Shown: positions 42,374 to 52,492 of the stretch, in pieces
Position numbering within the stretch: the first letter of the stretch is position 1
Layout of the letters: the number at the start of each line of letters is the position of its first letter
Source: Clostridia bacterium
GTDB lineage: Bacteria; Bacillota; Clostridia; Christensenellales; Borkfalkiaceae
Direction of reading: 5' to 3'
Length of the DNA stretch: 64,000 nt
Assembly (NCBI GenBank): GCA_017457225.1
Contig: JAFTHW010000013.1
Span: 84,390 to 148,389 of the forward strand
Translations under genes and position numbers: made by a program
The notes under the pieces: model-generated
Told to the model about the DNA's origin: nothing
Database searches by the model: none
Seen by the model: the letters and a program-made list of their open reading frames with translations, nothing else

Positions 42374-44698
42374 TTAACTGCGCTGCAAGTCGCATACTTT
42401 GCGGTAAATTTTTGAATCGGTCAATTCCGCCTTAATGCCGCGGTAGACCGTCAGCCGTCCGTCGTCAAACGAAACGAGTCCCAATTCCTCAAATACGTTG
42501 AGCGCGAAAATAAACTCCTGTTTGTCAAACCCGAGTCCGTTGCACGCAACCGCCAATTCCTCCGCGGTTTCTCCGTTCAAAAGATTCACGTCTTTTCTAA
42601 GCGCGGAAAAAATCTCCAATAAACTTTCGCGGTCTGTACTCAGTTTTTCAAACATTTTATAACCGCAAATTTCTTCGTTGACGCATACCTGCCTACCCTC
42701 TAACGCCAAAATATTGAAATCGGCAGGAGTGTCTAAAAAGATAAAATCTCGAAAGCCCGAAAGATCTGCATCGGGCGCAGGAGAAATGATGAGCGCGTTG
42801 GATACGTTGCGCGTGGAGGGATAGAATAGATCGCAACCGAAACTTTCCAGCCCCTTATAAAAACGGAGCGCGCGCCGATCTGAAGCGAGCAAGCACAGCC
42901 CGTAGGGACATTCTTTTTTCTTCCGATCAATCAAACTTTGGATTTGCTCGGTATTCATACGCTCCAACCGTACCGTAACGGGCGGGGTGTACGAACGCGC
43001 TACGGCGTTGGAGAAAATACTCTCGGAAATCGAACTACCTGTCATTCCGTCGTAAATGAAATCACGGACGTAGCCTTTGATATATTCTTTGCCTTTAAAA
43101 CGGTTGACGTTGATCTCGAAAATAATTTTTTTCGTTACGTCGCTCTCGATGATCTTTAAGTGTTTCGCGCCTGAAAAGTACATCAAGTCGATATACTCGC
43201 TTTTGACTGCCAAATGGGGAGATTGGGGCTTGACAAGGCGACAGGAACAAGACGTCGCCGTAACGTAAAACAACGGGCGTCTATGCCCTACGCCGTAAGG
43301 CTCCATTATCATTAGTTCCTTAGCGAATTTTTCGGAAACGGGAGAAGTCATCTCCTCGCTCACGTACGCGTTTTGCTCGAAATCTTCCGCCTGATACGCG
43401 TTGCCGATCTCTTCGTGAAGCGCCTTTTCCAAAGCCTCGAAATTTTCACATTTTAAATTCACACCCGCTGCTTGCGCGTGACCGCCGAACTCTTCAATGT
43501 ATTGCGAACATTTTTTGAGCGCGTTGAATACGTTTACGCTTTCGATACTCCGCGCGCTGCCTTTGAGCATATCCCCGTGGTGCACAAAGAGCAGGGTCGG
43601 GCGGTTATACTCCTCCGCGATCCTCGCCGCAACGATTCCGATAAATCCTGCGTTCCAACCCTCGTCCGACAACATAATCACGTTGCCGTACGCGCCTTTT
43701 TCTCTCAGTTTTTGTTTGGCGGACAAATACAGTTCGTCACAGTATTTTTGCCGCTCGGTATTAGACAGACAAAGCTGAGTGGCGAGGTCGTAAATATCGC
43801 TCTCCCGATCCACCGTAAACAGCTTGAACGCAGCCATGGCATCCCCCATTCTGCCTGCGGCGTTGACGCGAGGCGCTATGTTGAACGCTAACGTTTGCGC
43901 GGTCACCGCATCGTACGTCTTGCCTAAAAGCGCCGCAAAACAAGGGCGGATTTTATCATTAAAAATCTTCAAGCCCTCCGTGACGATATCACGGTTTTCC
44001 CCAAGCAAAGGTACGCTATCCGCCACCGTTGCCAGCGTTGCAAAATCCAAGTATTCGTACGCTCTTTCTCCGATCAGCGCGCAAGCTACCTTAAACGCTA
44101 CGCCTGCGCCGCATAAGTTGTCGTAAGGGTAGTCGTCCTTGAGTTTGGGATTGATGACTACGCAATCGGGAAGGATCTCGGGAAGCTCGTGATGGTCGGT
44201 GATAATGACGTCCGAGCCGAGCTCGTAAATATATTGCGCTTCTTTCGCGCAGGAAATGCCGCAGTCTACCGTAATGAAAAGTTCGGGATTGCAATCCTCA
44301 AAAATACGATCCACCATCTCCACCGATAAACCGTAGCCGTCCGCTCGTTCCGGTACGTAAACGCGCGCTTCGATCCCGAAGTCACGGAGCGCCTTATACA
44401 TAATCGCCGAAGCGCATATACCGTCCGCGTCGTAATCTCCGAATACCGCGACCGTTTTGCCTTGATCGCGCGCGTCGGTGATCATTTCCACCGCTTCTTT
44501 CATTCCCTGCATTAAAAAGGGAGAAAGGAAATTCCTTTTCGACGGATTCATAAACCGACGGATCTTTTGCGCTGTGTCGATACCGCGCGCGTATAAAATC
44601 CGAACGATCTGTTCCGTGTATCCCGTTTCGCTTGCCAATTCGGAAATGATATGAAGTTGTGTTTCCGAAAAGGTATATTCGGGAATGATCTTTTTCAT
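42374..44698 (-). CDS. recJ: single-stranded-DNA-specific exonuclease RecJ
   Basis: This 774-residue 5'-3' exonuclease has the DHH phosphoesterase motifs: GDYDADGICASAIM, ITVDCGISC, ITDHHELPE and GAGVAFKVACALI, followed by a DHHA1 domain including GGHAQAAGVNLK. The C-terminal 250 residues are the less conserved OB/accessory region seen in longer Firmicutes RecJ. It is between secF and relA. Confidence 0.96.
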   Translation of the reverse strand: MKKIIPEYTFSETQLHIISELASETGYTEQIVRILYARGIDTAQKIRRFMNPSKRNFLSPFLMQGMKEAVEMITDARDQGKTVAVFGDYDADGICASAIMYKALRDFGIEARVYVPERADGYGLSVEMVDRIFEDCNPELFITVDCGISCAKEAQYIYELGSDVIITDHHELPEILPDCVVINPKLKDDYPYDNLCGAGVAFKVACALIGERAYEYLDFATLATVADSVPLLGENRDIVTEGLKIFNDKIRPCFAALLGKTYDAVTAQTLAFNIAPRVNAAGRMGDAMAAFKLFTVDRESDIYDLATQLCLSNTERQKYCDELYLSAKQKLREKGAYGNVIMLSDEGWNAGFIGIVAARIAEEYNRPTLLFVHHGDMLKGSARSIESVNVFNALKKCSQYIEEFGGHAQAAGVNLKCENFEALEKALHEEIGNAYQAEDFEQNAYVSEEMTSPVSEKFAKELMIMEPYGVGHRRPLFYVTATSCSCRLVKPQSPHLAVKSEYIDLMYFSGAKHLKIIESDVTKKIIFEINVNRFKGKEYIKGYVRDFIYDGMTGSSISESIFSNAVARSYTPPVTVRLERMNTEQIQSLIDRKKKECPYGLCLLASDRRALRFYKGLESFGCDLFYPSTRNVSNALIISPAPDADLSGFRDFIFLDTPADFNILALEGRQVCVNEEICGYKMFEKLSTDRESLLEIFSALRKDVNLLNGETAEELAVACNGLGFDKQEFIFALNVFEELGLVSFDDGRLTVYRGIKAELTDSKIYRKVCDLQRS

Positions 44699-44721
44699 AA
44701 AAAAGGAATCTCCTAAATGTT

Positions 44722-44752
44722 AGGGCGGGTAAGGAATACCCCCTCCCGCCCT
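44722..44752. other. intercistronic hairpin between secF and recJ
   Basis: AGGGCGGG and CCCGCCCT form an 8-bp G-C rich stem that encloses a second possible pairing. No T run follows on the minus strand, so mRNA stabilisation or processing is more likely than termination. Confidence 0.5.
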
Positions 44753-44776
44753 GACGTTCGATTCTAAATTGTTCTT

Positions 44777-45937
44777 TTATTCGTTGCTCTCTTCTTCGGG
44801 AGCCGCTTCAACCGGAGCCGTTTCCTCTGCAGGAGCTTCCGCCTCTTCTGCAGTTTCTACCGTTTCTTCTTTCGCAGCTTCTTCCGTTTCTTCCACGGTT
44901 TTTACTACTTCTTCCACGGGAGTTTCTTCTACGGGAGCGGCTTCGATTTTCTCTTCTACTTTCTTTGCCGTTTTTACTTTTTTGGTTTTCTTTGCGCCTT
45001 TCTTATAGTCGTATCTGCTGCGCGCTTTTGCATTTTCGTCAGCGCATTTCTTCATAGGAACGTACAATGCGGGAGCAAAGATTAAACCGATAAACGCCGC
45101 TACGATGACCGCAACGAGTGCCGCTACGGCGAACCATCTCGTCGAAGCCGTTGCGATTGCGCCCATCAATACCATCGCCGTTGCCGACGCGATGCAAAGG
45201 GTTGCGATTTCTTTAACTGCTACCGACGCTACGACTGTTTCTTCTACCGATTCGCTCGCTTCTTTTTCTTTTACGCGGAGATTGTTACAGGTAAAGATGG
45301 TCGTCAATGCAGAGAGGATTACACCAAACGCGATTACGTAAACTGCCGATACGGTAACGGGAATTCTCGTTACGATCAAGATCGCGCCCGTAACCAAGCC
45401 GCCGATCAACGAGCAAACCGCCGTCAAAATACCCATACGGAGTTTATATCTCAAGGATACGTATGCAAACGCGAGAACTGCGAATACCGCTGCTGCGATC
45501 ACGCCGCGAACAATCGTTCCTTTCGCCATATACGCTTGTACTTTCTCATTGCCCGTCAATACGGAAATACCCGTCGCGCCGTTCAATCTACCGCTCATTT
45601 CCGCGTCGATTGCCGCCTGTACGGCTTGCTTTTCTGCCTGCAACGTCCAGTCGCCGTCGAACACGTAAACGAGGACAATTTTTTGACCTTCACTCTCAAT
45701 TCTGCAATCGTAACCGTCAACCGTGTTGATCGCTGCATCGCAGATCTCTTTCAAAGTCGCTTCCTTGACAGGCTCTGCCTTGTCCATCTTTACGATGACC
45801 GTACTGTAATCTTTTACCGTAAGGCTCTTATTGAAGCCGAAGATCGCGCCTAATACGATGCCCGCTACGAGAATCACTGCAAGGATCGCCGACCAAATCG
45901 TTACCTTTTTAACCGTTTTCGTCAAAATCTTATTCAT
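44777..45937 (-). CDS. secF: SecF-like protein-export membrane protein with acidic tail
   Basis: This protein of 386 residues has one N-terminal membrane segment, a periplasmic/extracytoplasmic region and five membrane segments (about residues 140-310), the topology of SecF. I start it at ATG 45937, seven bases behind GGGAGG. The usual SecF motif GIDFTGG is not seen; the corresponding position reads FGFNKSLTVKDYST. The last 60 residues are almost only Glu, Ala, Val, Thr and Pro. SecDF uses the proton gradient to assist late translocation. Its position next to secD supports the call, though it is divergent. Confidence 0.8.
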   Translation of the reverse strand: MNKILTKTVKKVTIWSAILAVILVAGIVLGAIFGFNKSLTVKDYSTVIVKMDKAEPVKEATLKEICDAAINTVDGYDCRIESEGQKIVLVYVFDGDWTLQAEKQAVQAAIDAEMSGRLNGATGISVLTGNEKVQAYMAKGTIVRGVIAAAVFAVLAFAYVSLRYKLRMGILTAVCSLIGGLVTGAILIVTRIPVTVSAVYVIAFGVILSALTTIFTCNNLRVKEKEASESVEETVVASVAVKEIATLCIASATAMVLMGAIATASTRWFAVAALVAVIVAAFIGLIFAPALYVPMKKCADENAKARSRYDYKKGAKKTKKVKTAKKVEEKIEAAPVEETPVEEVVKTVEETEEAAKEETVETAEEAEAPAEETAPVEAAPEEESNE

Positions 45938-47411
45938 CGTCGTCATCCTCCCTTACAAAGCGGAAGTATTTATATTTATCCTTGCTAGCCGACAGGAACA
46001 CAAAGTTGATGCCGCGCGTCCAGAAGATATTGCAGAACGCCGCCGCAACTACGCAGATCAAGGACTCGATCGCAAGCGTATGCAAACCTGCCGCACCGAT
46101 CAACATCGCAAGCGCCGCCAACAACAATACCGCGTAGGTATCGACCATTCCCCAAAGGGATTTCTTGTTGCCCGCTTTTACCGCGGATACAACCGTTTTG
46201 CCTTGCTGGAATTCCGACTTGATCGCGTCGTACGTACGGAGGTTGAACAACGAAATCAGGATCATACCGAGCAGGAATACAAGCGCCGTGCCAAGCGTGA
46301 TCTCCAAAACGCCTTTCGTGATGAAAGCAAAGCAAATCGTCGTGATAATGAAATAGGACAATACCGAGTATGCGTTCACAACGCCGTATCTGCCCGCTTT
46401 CACAATGGGAAGTACGATGCACGCCAATACGCATACGCCGAGCGCAATAAACAGAAGCGTCATTACGTTGTCGCCGTAAACGGGCGCAAACGAATTGATT
46501 TCGTCGAGCGTCAGGCTGATGTCAAAACCACCGTTCAATGCCGATTCTAATACGATCTTGTACGTTTCTAAATTCTCCGTTTGCCAATCGTTGACTGCGA
46601 TGGGACGAAGCTCGTAATTGCTCGCAATCGAATCTTTGTAAACGCTGAAAAGCGTCGCTTCGCCGATCTTGAAATCCAACGTGACTGCCGAACTGGAACT
46701 CGTATCCGTAGAAGACGTCAATTCGTTTTCAACCGCCTTGACCATCGCCTTGCCCTTTTTTGTGAGTTCTACGCTTAAGTAAGACGCCTTATATCTCGTG
46801 TGAATCGAGAAGCCCTCGATGAGATCCGTGATCTTTGCATCTTTGCTCTTAAGCTCGTCCACCGTTTCGCTGGTTTCGCCGCTCGTCTTTACGATCGACA
46901 AATCGCCCGTGAACGCAAACAACGTCAAAAGATCACTGGGATTTTCCACCGCAGTTCCGTCATAACTCGTGCCGGCTTTGGGAATCTCCACCTTGATCGA
47001 ATAGTCGTCTACAACCGATACGCGATAGTCGGAAAGACCTTTCTTTTCATAGCGCGCGGTTACTTCTTTAACAAGCGCGTTGAATTCGTCCGTGAATTCC
47101 TGCGTAGGCGCGCCGTCATACCAAATACCGTCTTCCGCTTCCGCGCTGAAATACAAGCCGCTCGTCTTGTACTGTACGTACTCTTTTTCTTCGTCACCGC
47201 TGATGTCGGACGCGGGAACTACCCCTTCCGGATAGTAGTACGTATAGTAACCACCACCCAAATCCATGCCAAGGTCGTATTGCAAAACTGCGGGATTCCA
47301 CTTCTTCAATCCGTTGGAGAAAGAGAATGCGGGAAGCGCCGCAACCGCGCATAATACGACGATTACGATGGTAAGTAAAATCATGAGTACCACCGATTTT
47401 TTCTTGCCCAT
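45930..47411 (-). CDS. secD: SecD-like protein-export membrane protein
   Basis: This 493-residue protein has an N-terminal membrane segment (about 8-30), the D1 motif LGMDLGGGYYTYYYPEG, a large extracytoplasmic region to about residue 300, and five further membrane segments ending in the NIFWTRGINFVF region. It assists Sec-dependent export together with SecF. The two genes overlap by 8 bases. Transcription starts from the promoter at 47470-47499. Confidence 0.9.
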   Translation of the reverse strand: MGKKKSVVLMILLTIVIVVLCAVAALPAFSFSNGLKKWNPAVLQYDLGMDLGGGYYTYYYPEGVVPASDISGDEEKEYVQYKTSGLYFSAEAEDGIWYDGAPTQEFTDEFNALVKEVTARYEKKGLSDYRVSVVDDYSIKVEIPKAGTSYDGTAVENPSDLLTLFAFTGDLSIVKTSGETSETVDELKSKDAKITDLIEGFSIHTRYKASYLSVELTKKGKAMVKAVENELTSSTDTSSSSAVTLDFKIGEATLFSVYKDSIASNYELRPIAVNDWQTENLETYKIVLESALNGGFDISLTLDEINSFAPVYGDNVMTLLFIALGVCVLACIVLPIVKAGRYGVVNAYSVLSYFIITTICFAFITKGVLEITLGTALVFLLGMILISLFNLRTYDAIKSEFQQGKTVVSAVKAGNKKSLWGMVDTYAVLLLAALAMLIGAAGLHTLAIESLICVVAAAFCNIFWTRGINFVFLSASKDKYKYFRFVREDDDDE

Positions 47412-47469
47412 TGATATTGCCTCCTGTTGTGTTTCGGATTATTTTTTCCGAGATACAATAATCTTCTTT

Positions 47470-47499
47470 ATTATACTCTATTTTTTACTCGTCCGTCAA
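47470..47499 (-). promoter_or_regulatory. sigma-A promoter of the secD-secF-recJ-relA operon
   Basis: TTGACG (47499-47494), 18 bases and TATAAT (47475-47470) on the minus strand. Confidence 0.75.
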
Positions 47500-47561
47500 G
47501 CCGAAACGATAAAATTATTTGTTTTTTTTGGAATTTTGCGAAACTTTTTTCGGTTTTTTTC

Positions 47562-48899
47562 TCATTTTTCCGAAGAAGCGAGCATTTTCTTCTCCGCAAG
47601 CAAATGCATCGCGCATTCCACACGCTTTTTCATCATCTCGCAAGTGATTTCGTACGGCTCGTCCACGTCGCCGTTAAAATGGTAATTGTTCGCGCTGCAA
47701 CCGCCCGAACAAATAAATTTCGCAAAGCAGTTTTCACACTTTTTACGGGTAAACAGACAGGAATTTTTGAATTTTTCCCGAATGTCGGGACGGGTGATCC
47801 CCTCCGTTACGCTACCCATTCTAAACGACGCGTCCCCTGCGAATTGGTGGCAGGGATACAGATCCCCGTTCGGGACGACGGAAAAATATTCGTTGCCTGC
47901 GCCGCAAGCCGATACTCGCTTAGAAAGACAAGGTCCCCCCTCCAAATCGATGTTGAAATGGAAGAAATTGAATCCCTCGCCTTTTGCGTGACGTTCAAAA
48001 TACGCTTCGCAAAGATTTTCGTACTCCGCTTTAATTGCAGGAAGATGCTCTGCCCCGATTTTCAGATCGGGAATGTCCGTGACAACGGGCTCCATCGAAA
48101 TGGAGTCTACGCCTTGATCGGCAATAAAGAGTACGTCTTTGGAAAAGTCCAGATTTTTCGCCGTAAACGTGCCGCGCACGTAATAGCTCTTCTCTCCGCG
48201 CAGGGAAATAAATTTTTTGATCTTATCAATGATCAGATCGAACGTGCCTTTGCCGTTTAACGATTTGCGGATCGCGTCGTGAACTTCTTTTCTTCCGTCT
48301 AAAGACAAGACTACGTTTTCCATCTCCTCGTTGAAAAAGCGAATGGTGTCGTCGCTTAAAAGCAACGCGTTGGTCGTCGTCGTGAACAGGAATTTTTTCC
48401 CGACTTTCGCGCCCTGTTCTTTCGCGTAATAAACCGTTTGTTTCAAAACGTCTAAATTCATCAGCGGCTCGCCGCCGAAAAAGTCCATTTCTAACACTTT
48501 TCGGTTCCCGCTGTTGCGAATGAGGAAATCTACCGCCGCTTTCGCCGTGTCCAAGCTCATCGACTCGCGATGGGAATGGTACGCGCCCTCGTCGGCAAAA
48601 CAATACCGACAACGGAAGTTACAGTCGTGGCAGATGTGAATACAAAGCGCCTTGACTTCGTTGCTCTTCATCGGGTAAGATTTGACTTCCTCTTTAAACA
48701 GCAAGCCTTGCTCTTTCAATCCCTCCACATCCGAAAGGATTTCGCGAATCTGCTCGTCCGTGAGATAGGTGATATCAACGTCCTCGCCAGCTTCTTTTGC
48801 CTTTAAGTAGTCCGCGGTGGGTTTATCACATTCGTGCAAGGAGCCGCTACCTACGTCGTAGATGTAGTTTTTATCTCTGTAATGGAATACGTGTATCAT
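47562..48899 (-). CDS. scfB: SCIFF peptide radical SAM maturase
   Basis: This 445-residue radical SAM/SPASM enzyme builds thioether cross-links in the SCIFF peptide encoded just upstream. The radical SAM cluster is CNFRCRYC (Cys93, Cys97, Cys100); the C-terminal SPASM region holds further cysteines in SACGAGNEYFSVVPNGDLYPCHQ and CLFTRKKCENCFAKFICSGGCSANN. I start it at ATG 48899 (MIHVFHYRDKNYIYD), as other maturases begin here; the upstream TTG is less likely. The product and its target are conserved across Clostridia, but the function of the modified peptide is unknown. Confidence 0.93.
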   Translation of the reverse strand: MIHVFHYRDKNYIYDVGSGSLHECDKPTADYLKAKEAGEDVDITYLTDEQIREILSDVEGLKEQGLLFKEEVKSYPMKSNEVKALCIHICHDCNFRCRYCFADEGAYHSHRESMSLDTAKAAVDFLIRNSGNRKVLEMDFFGGEPLMNLDVLKQTVYYAKEQGAKVGKKFLFTTTTNALLLSDDTIRFFNEEMENVVLSLDGRKEVHDAIRKSLNGKGTFDLIIDKIKKFISLRGEKSYYVRGTFTAKNLDFSKDVLFIADQGVDSISMEPVVTDIPDLKIGAEHLPAIKAEYENLCEAYFERHAKGEGFNFFHFNIDLEGGPCLSKRVSACGAGNEYFSVVPNGDLYPCHQFAGDASFRMGSVTEGITRPDIREKFKNSCLFTRKKCENCFAKFICSGGCSANNYHFNGDVDEPYEITCEMMKKRVECAMHLLAEKKMLASSEK

Positions 48900-48946
48900 A
48901 AATTTTCTTCGCCTGTCCGTAAACGCGGACTCCGTTTTCAAATTAA

Positions 48947-48984
48947 CAGCAAAAAGGGCGCGTATAAAAACACGCGCGCCTTTT
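48947..48984 (-). terminator. terminator/attenuator between scfA and scfB
   Basis: A G-C rich stem (AAAAGGCGCG with CGCGCCCTTTT) is followed on the minus strand by TTTTT. Partial termination would yield more peptide mRNA than maturase mRNA. Confidence 0.75.
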
Positions 48985-49037
48985 ACGCCGTCTATTGTCT
49001 TTTTGACTTTGCTTTCCGTATGTACGGAGAACGCCTC

Positions 49038-49190
49038 TTATTTGCGTTCGATCTTTTCTTCGCGCGTAACTCTTTCGCAGGACTGGTTGCCTACCGTGCA
49101 GCTGGTTTTGCAAGCCGACTGACAGGTGCTTCTACATTCGCCGCAAGCCGTTACTTTCTTATCCGCGGGTTTTGCAATCGTTTTAATCAT
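49038..49190 (-). CDS. scfA: SCIFF ribosomal peptide (six cysteines in forty-five residues)
   Basis: This 50-residue peptide is short and is read on the minus strand from ATG 49190 to TAA. Its core TACGECRSTCQSACKTSCTV, followed by GNQSCE, shows the six cysteines of the SCIFF family, and the neighbours are as expected (maturase downstream; membrane protein and yajC upstream). Threonines and serines between the cysteines are potential partners for the thioether bonds made by ScfB. It has a near-perfect sigma-A promoter about 40 bases upstream of the start and a terminator after it. Its role is unknown. Confidence 0.93.
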   Translation of the reverse strand: MIKTIAKPADKKVTACGECRSTCQSACKTSCTVGNQSCERVTREEKIERK

Positions 49191-49229
49191 AGCTCTATTC
49201 TCCTATGTCGTTAAGATTTTGATGGTTCT

Positions 49230-49258
49230 ATTATACTACGGATTTTTATAAATTGCAA
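49230..49258 (-). promoter_or_regulatory. sigma-A promoter of scfA
   Basis: TTGCAA (49258-49253), 17 bases and TATAAT (49235-49230) on the minus strand. Confidence 0.85.
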
Positions 49259-49308
49259 GCGCTTTTTTTACTTTTTTTACATTCTTTACTATTTTTCGGA
49301 GGAAAGTT

Positions 49309-49692
49309 TTAGCGCCGACGGAGATTGACCGCCACCGCGCCGCCAATCGCGCCGATCAAGACGGTAAAAAGAAGTTCGATCAAAATCAGCCACGAAAGGG
49401 AAAAGTCCCCTCCGAGCGCGGAAAAAGCGAGATAGGAAAGGAACGTAAACAAAACCCCCGCTCCGCCCCCTTTTAAAAAACCCTTTTCGCCGCGGATAAA
49501 CGCAAGCGAGCCGATGGCGATCGATACGCATTTGATCAGTTGGTTGATGGGATATACCGCGGTTTCGGAAAGAGAGAAAAACCGCAGGGCGTTCGCAAGC
49601 GCCACTACGCCGAGAAAAGAAAGAGCCAACGCAAGCGCGACTCCTTTGATAATTTGGAACAATCCGTTGCCATACGTCGTTTCATTCTGCAT
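49309..49692 (-). CDS. TIGR04086-like small membrane protein
   Basis: This 127-residue protein has four hydrophobic segments (about residues 14-34, 47-65, 75-92 and 100-122) and a basic C-terminus. It resembles the TIGR04086/YrzE membrane proteins that occur between yajC and the SCIFF genes in Clostridia. No catalytic motif is visible. Its ribosome site is buried in a hairpin (49698-49726). Confidence 0.75.
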   Translation of the reverse strand: MQNETTYGNGLFQIIKGVALALALSFLGVVALANALRFFSLSETAVYPINQLIKCVSIAIGSLAFIRGEKGFLKGGGAGVLFTFLSYLAFSALGGDFSLSWLILIELLFTVLIGAIGGAVAVNLRRR

Positions 49693-49726
49693 AAAAACAC
49701 CTCCGCATATACTCTATGCGAAGGCG
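49693..49726 (-). promoter_or_regulatory. hairpin masking the ribosome site of the TIGR04086-like gene
   Basis: CGCCTTCGCATA and TATGCGGAGGTG pair at 10 of 12 positions. The GGAGG of the ribosome site is in the 3' arm, and five T separate the hairpin from the ATG at 49692. It can act as a terminator or as a translational switch. Confidence 0.6.
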
Positions 49727-49746
49727 CTTCCTTTTTAGAATTGAAA

Positions 49747-50151
49747 TTATTCTTCTTTTGCTTCTTCTATCGTTGCCGCTTCCTCTTTTGCAGCTTCTTC
49801 TATCGTAGCCGCTTCTTCTTTCGCAGCTTCTTCCGTCTTTTTCGCAACCGCATCCGTTTGATAAACCGCTTGTTTGTCAAACTTGATGTACGATTTGCCA
49901 CTTGCTTCCGTACCCGTTTCCAAAACGAACGTGTTGTCTTCGGGACATACTTCTACCACGATGCCGCAAATACCGCCGATCGTCTTGACCTTGTTGCCAG
50001 GCTGGATCGCGTCGAGCATTTTCATCGTATCTTCCTGTCTCTTCTTTTGAGAACGACGGTTCAAAACCATAAACGCTACAATGATTGCGAGCAATACGCC
50101 GATCATAATCCAAGACTGCGCAGCTTCTGAAAGTAACAAATTGAATAACAT
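49747..50151 (-). CDS. yajC: preprotein translocase subunit YajC
   Basis: This 134-residue membrane protein has one N-terminal transmembrane helix (about residues 11-30), then RRSQKKRQEDTMKMLDAIQPGNKVKTIGGICGIVVEV, the YajC core. The start is ATG 50151 behind AAAGGAG. The C-terminus has two copies of a 13-residue unit (EEAAKEEAATIEE) that makes a Glu/Ala tail like that of SecF. YajC associates with SecDF. It is expressed from its own promoter 3' of tgt. Confidence 0.93.
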   Translation of the reverse strand: MLFNLLLSEAAQSWIMIGVLLAIIVAFMVLNRRSQKKRQEDTMKMLDAIQPGNKVKTIGGICGIVVEVCPEDNTFVLETGTEASGKSYIKFDKQAVYQTDAVAKKTEEAAKEEAATIEEAAKEEAATIEEAKEE

Positions 50152-50208
50152 AATTTTCTCCTTTACCGTTTTGGCGCTTGTACCGCGCCGCAAACATTCT
50201 ACTTAACT

Positions 50209-50237
50209 ATAATATCTTTTTTTTTGAATTTTGGCAA
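50209..50237 (-). promoter_or_regulatory. promoter of yajC
   Basis: TTGCCA (50237-50232), 17 bases and TATTAT (50214-50209) on the minus strand. Confidence 0.7.
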
Positions 50238-50384
50238 GCGTTTTTCAAAGGCGATAAGCAATTTTTTCGTTTTTCTTCCTTTTTTTAACTCGTTTTCACA
50301 AAAAAACATCGGCATCGCGCTTTGCTATACGACAATCAAAGCCCGTTCGTCGCGTACCTGCCCACCCCTTTTCCTTTTACAGGG

Positions 50385-51563
<1,179 letters not shown>

Positions 51564-51567
51564 CTAC

Positions 51568-51596
51568 ATTATAGCATATATTTTTCAAAAACGCAA
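51568..51596 (-). promoter_or_regulatory. promoter of tgt
   Basis: TTGCGT (51596-51591), 17 bases and TATAAT (51573-51568) on the minus strand. Confidence 0.75.
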
Positions 51597-51617
51597 GGCT
51601 TTTCAACATTTAAACGG

Positions 51618-51646
51618 TTGACTTGCCCGAAAAAGAGGAGTATAAT
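51618..51646 (+). promoter_or_regulatory. sigma-A promoter of the PHP phosphatase gene
   Basis: TTGACT (51618-51623), 17 bases and TATAAT (51641-51646) on the plus strand. It lies back to back with the tgt promoter. Confidence 0.85.
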
Positions 51647-51676
51647 ACTTCGGTAGAACGAAAGGAGCGAAAAAGT

Positions 51677-52432
51677 ATGTTACACAATTACCATACGCAT
51701 ACAAAACGCTGTAAACACGCCGTCGGCGAGGACAGGGAATACGTGGAAAACGCCGTTCGCGGCGGTTTGAAAACGTTGGGATTTTCCGATCACGCCCCCT
51801 ACCCTGCCATCGATTGCAAAAAACCGTCCGGCTTCCGCGTCGAGCTTGATGAAGCACAAGGGTACGTGGAATCCGTTCGCGCTCTTGCCAAAGAGTATGA
51901 AAAGGACATTCGCATCCTCTGCGGGTTTGAGCTGGAATATTACCCTGCTCTCCACGCTGAAGAAATGGCATATTTGAAAACACTCAACCCCGATTATTTA
52001 ATCCTCGGACAACATTTTATTCACAACCAAACGGACGGAAAAGCTAGCATACGCCTAGAAACAGACGAAGAACTCATACAATACGTAACGCAAGCGCTTG
52101 AGGGCTTGAAAACGGGTGATTTTTTATATTTTGCTCATCCCGATATTCCCAGTTTGCAATTTTCAAAAGAAGTCGTGACTAGAGAGTACCGTCGGCTTTG
52201 CGAGGGCGCGAAAGCGTTGCATATCCCCTTGGAAATCAATTTGTTGGGGGTGCGAGATCATAGACAATATCCCTCTCGTACGTTTTTTAAGATCGCCGCA
52301 GAGGTCGGAAACCAAGTCGTGATTGGGTGCGACGCGCACGATCCGAATGACATTCCCGATCCCGCTTCCGAAAAGATCGCAAGGACGATGGCGCAGGAAC
52401 TTGGATTGCAGATCTTGGAAAAACTCATTTAA
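51677..52432 (+). CDS. PHP-domain histidinol-phosphatase-like protein
   Basis: This 251-residue metal-dependent phosphoesterase begins at ATG 51677, behind AAGGAG; the frame extends upstream, but those codons lie over the promoter. PHP motifs are visible: the N-terminal NYHTHTKRCKHA, SDHAPY, FELEYYP, GQHFIHN, YFAHPDIP, EINLLGV and CDAHDPNDIP. This is the HisK-type fold of monofunctional histidinol phosphatases, though no other his gene is near, so the substrate may differ. Confidence 0.85.
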   Translation: MLHNYHTHTKRCKHAVGEDREYVENAVRGGLKTLGFSDHAPYPAIDCKKPSGFRVELDEAQGYVESVRALAKEYEKDIRILCGFELEYYPALHAEEMAYLKTLNPDYLILGQHFIHNQTDGKASIRLETDEELIQYVTQALEGLKTGDFLYFAHPDIPSLQFSKEVVTREYRRLCEGAKALHIPLEINLLGVRDHRQYPSRTFFKIAAEVGNQVVIGCDAHDPNDIPDPASEKIARTMAQELGLQILEKLI

Positions 52433-52444
52433 ACTCTATACAAG

Positions 52445-52481
52445 AAGGACTCCCCTGAAATCTCGGAGGAGTCCTTTTTAT
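52445..52481. terminator. bidirectional terminator between the PHP gene and the ABC exporter
   Basis: AAGGACTCC and GGAGTCCTT pair around an imperfect inner stem. T runs follow on the plus strand, and a weaker tail is present on the minus strand, so it can serve both converging genes. Confidence 0.8.
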
Positions 52482-52492
52482 TTGGTGAATTT

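Noticed and set aside
47500-47561. Terminator after scfB
   Set aside because: The region is T/A-rich, but no stable stem could be found before the T tracts.
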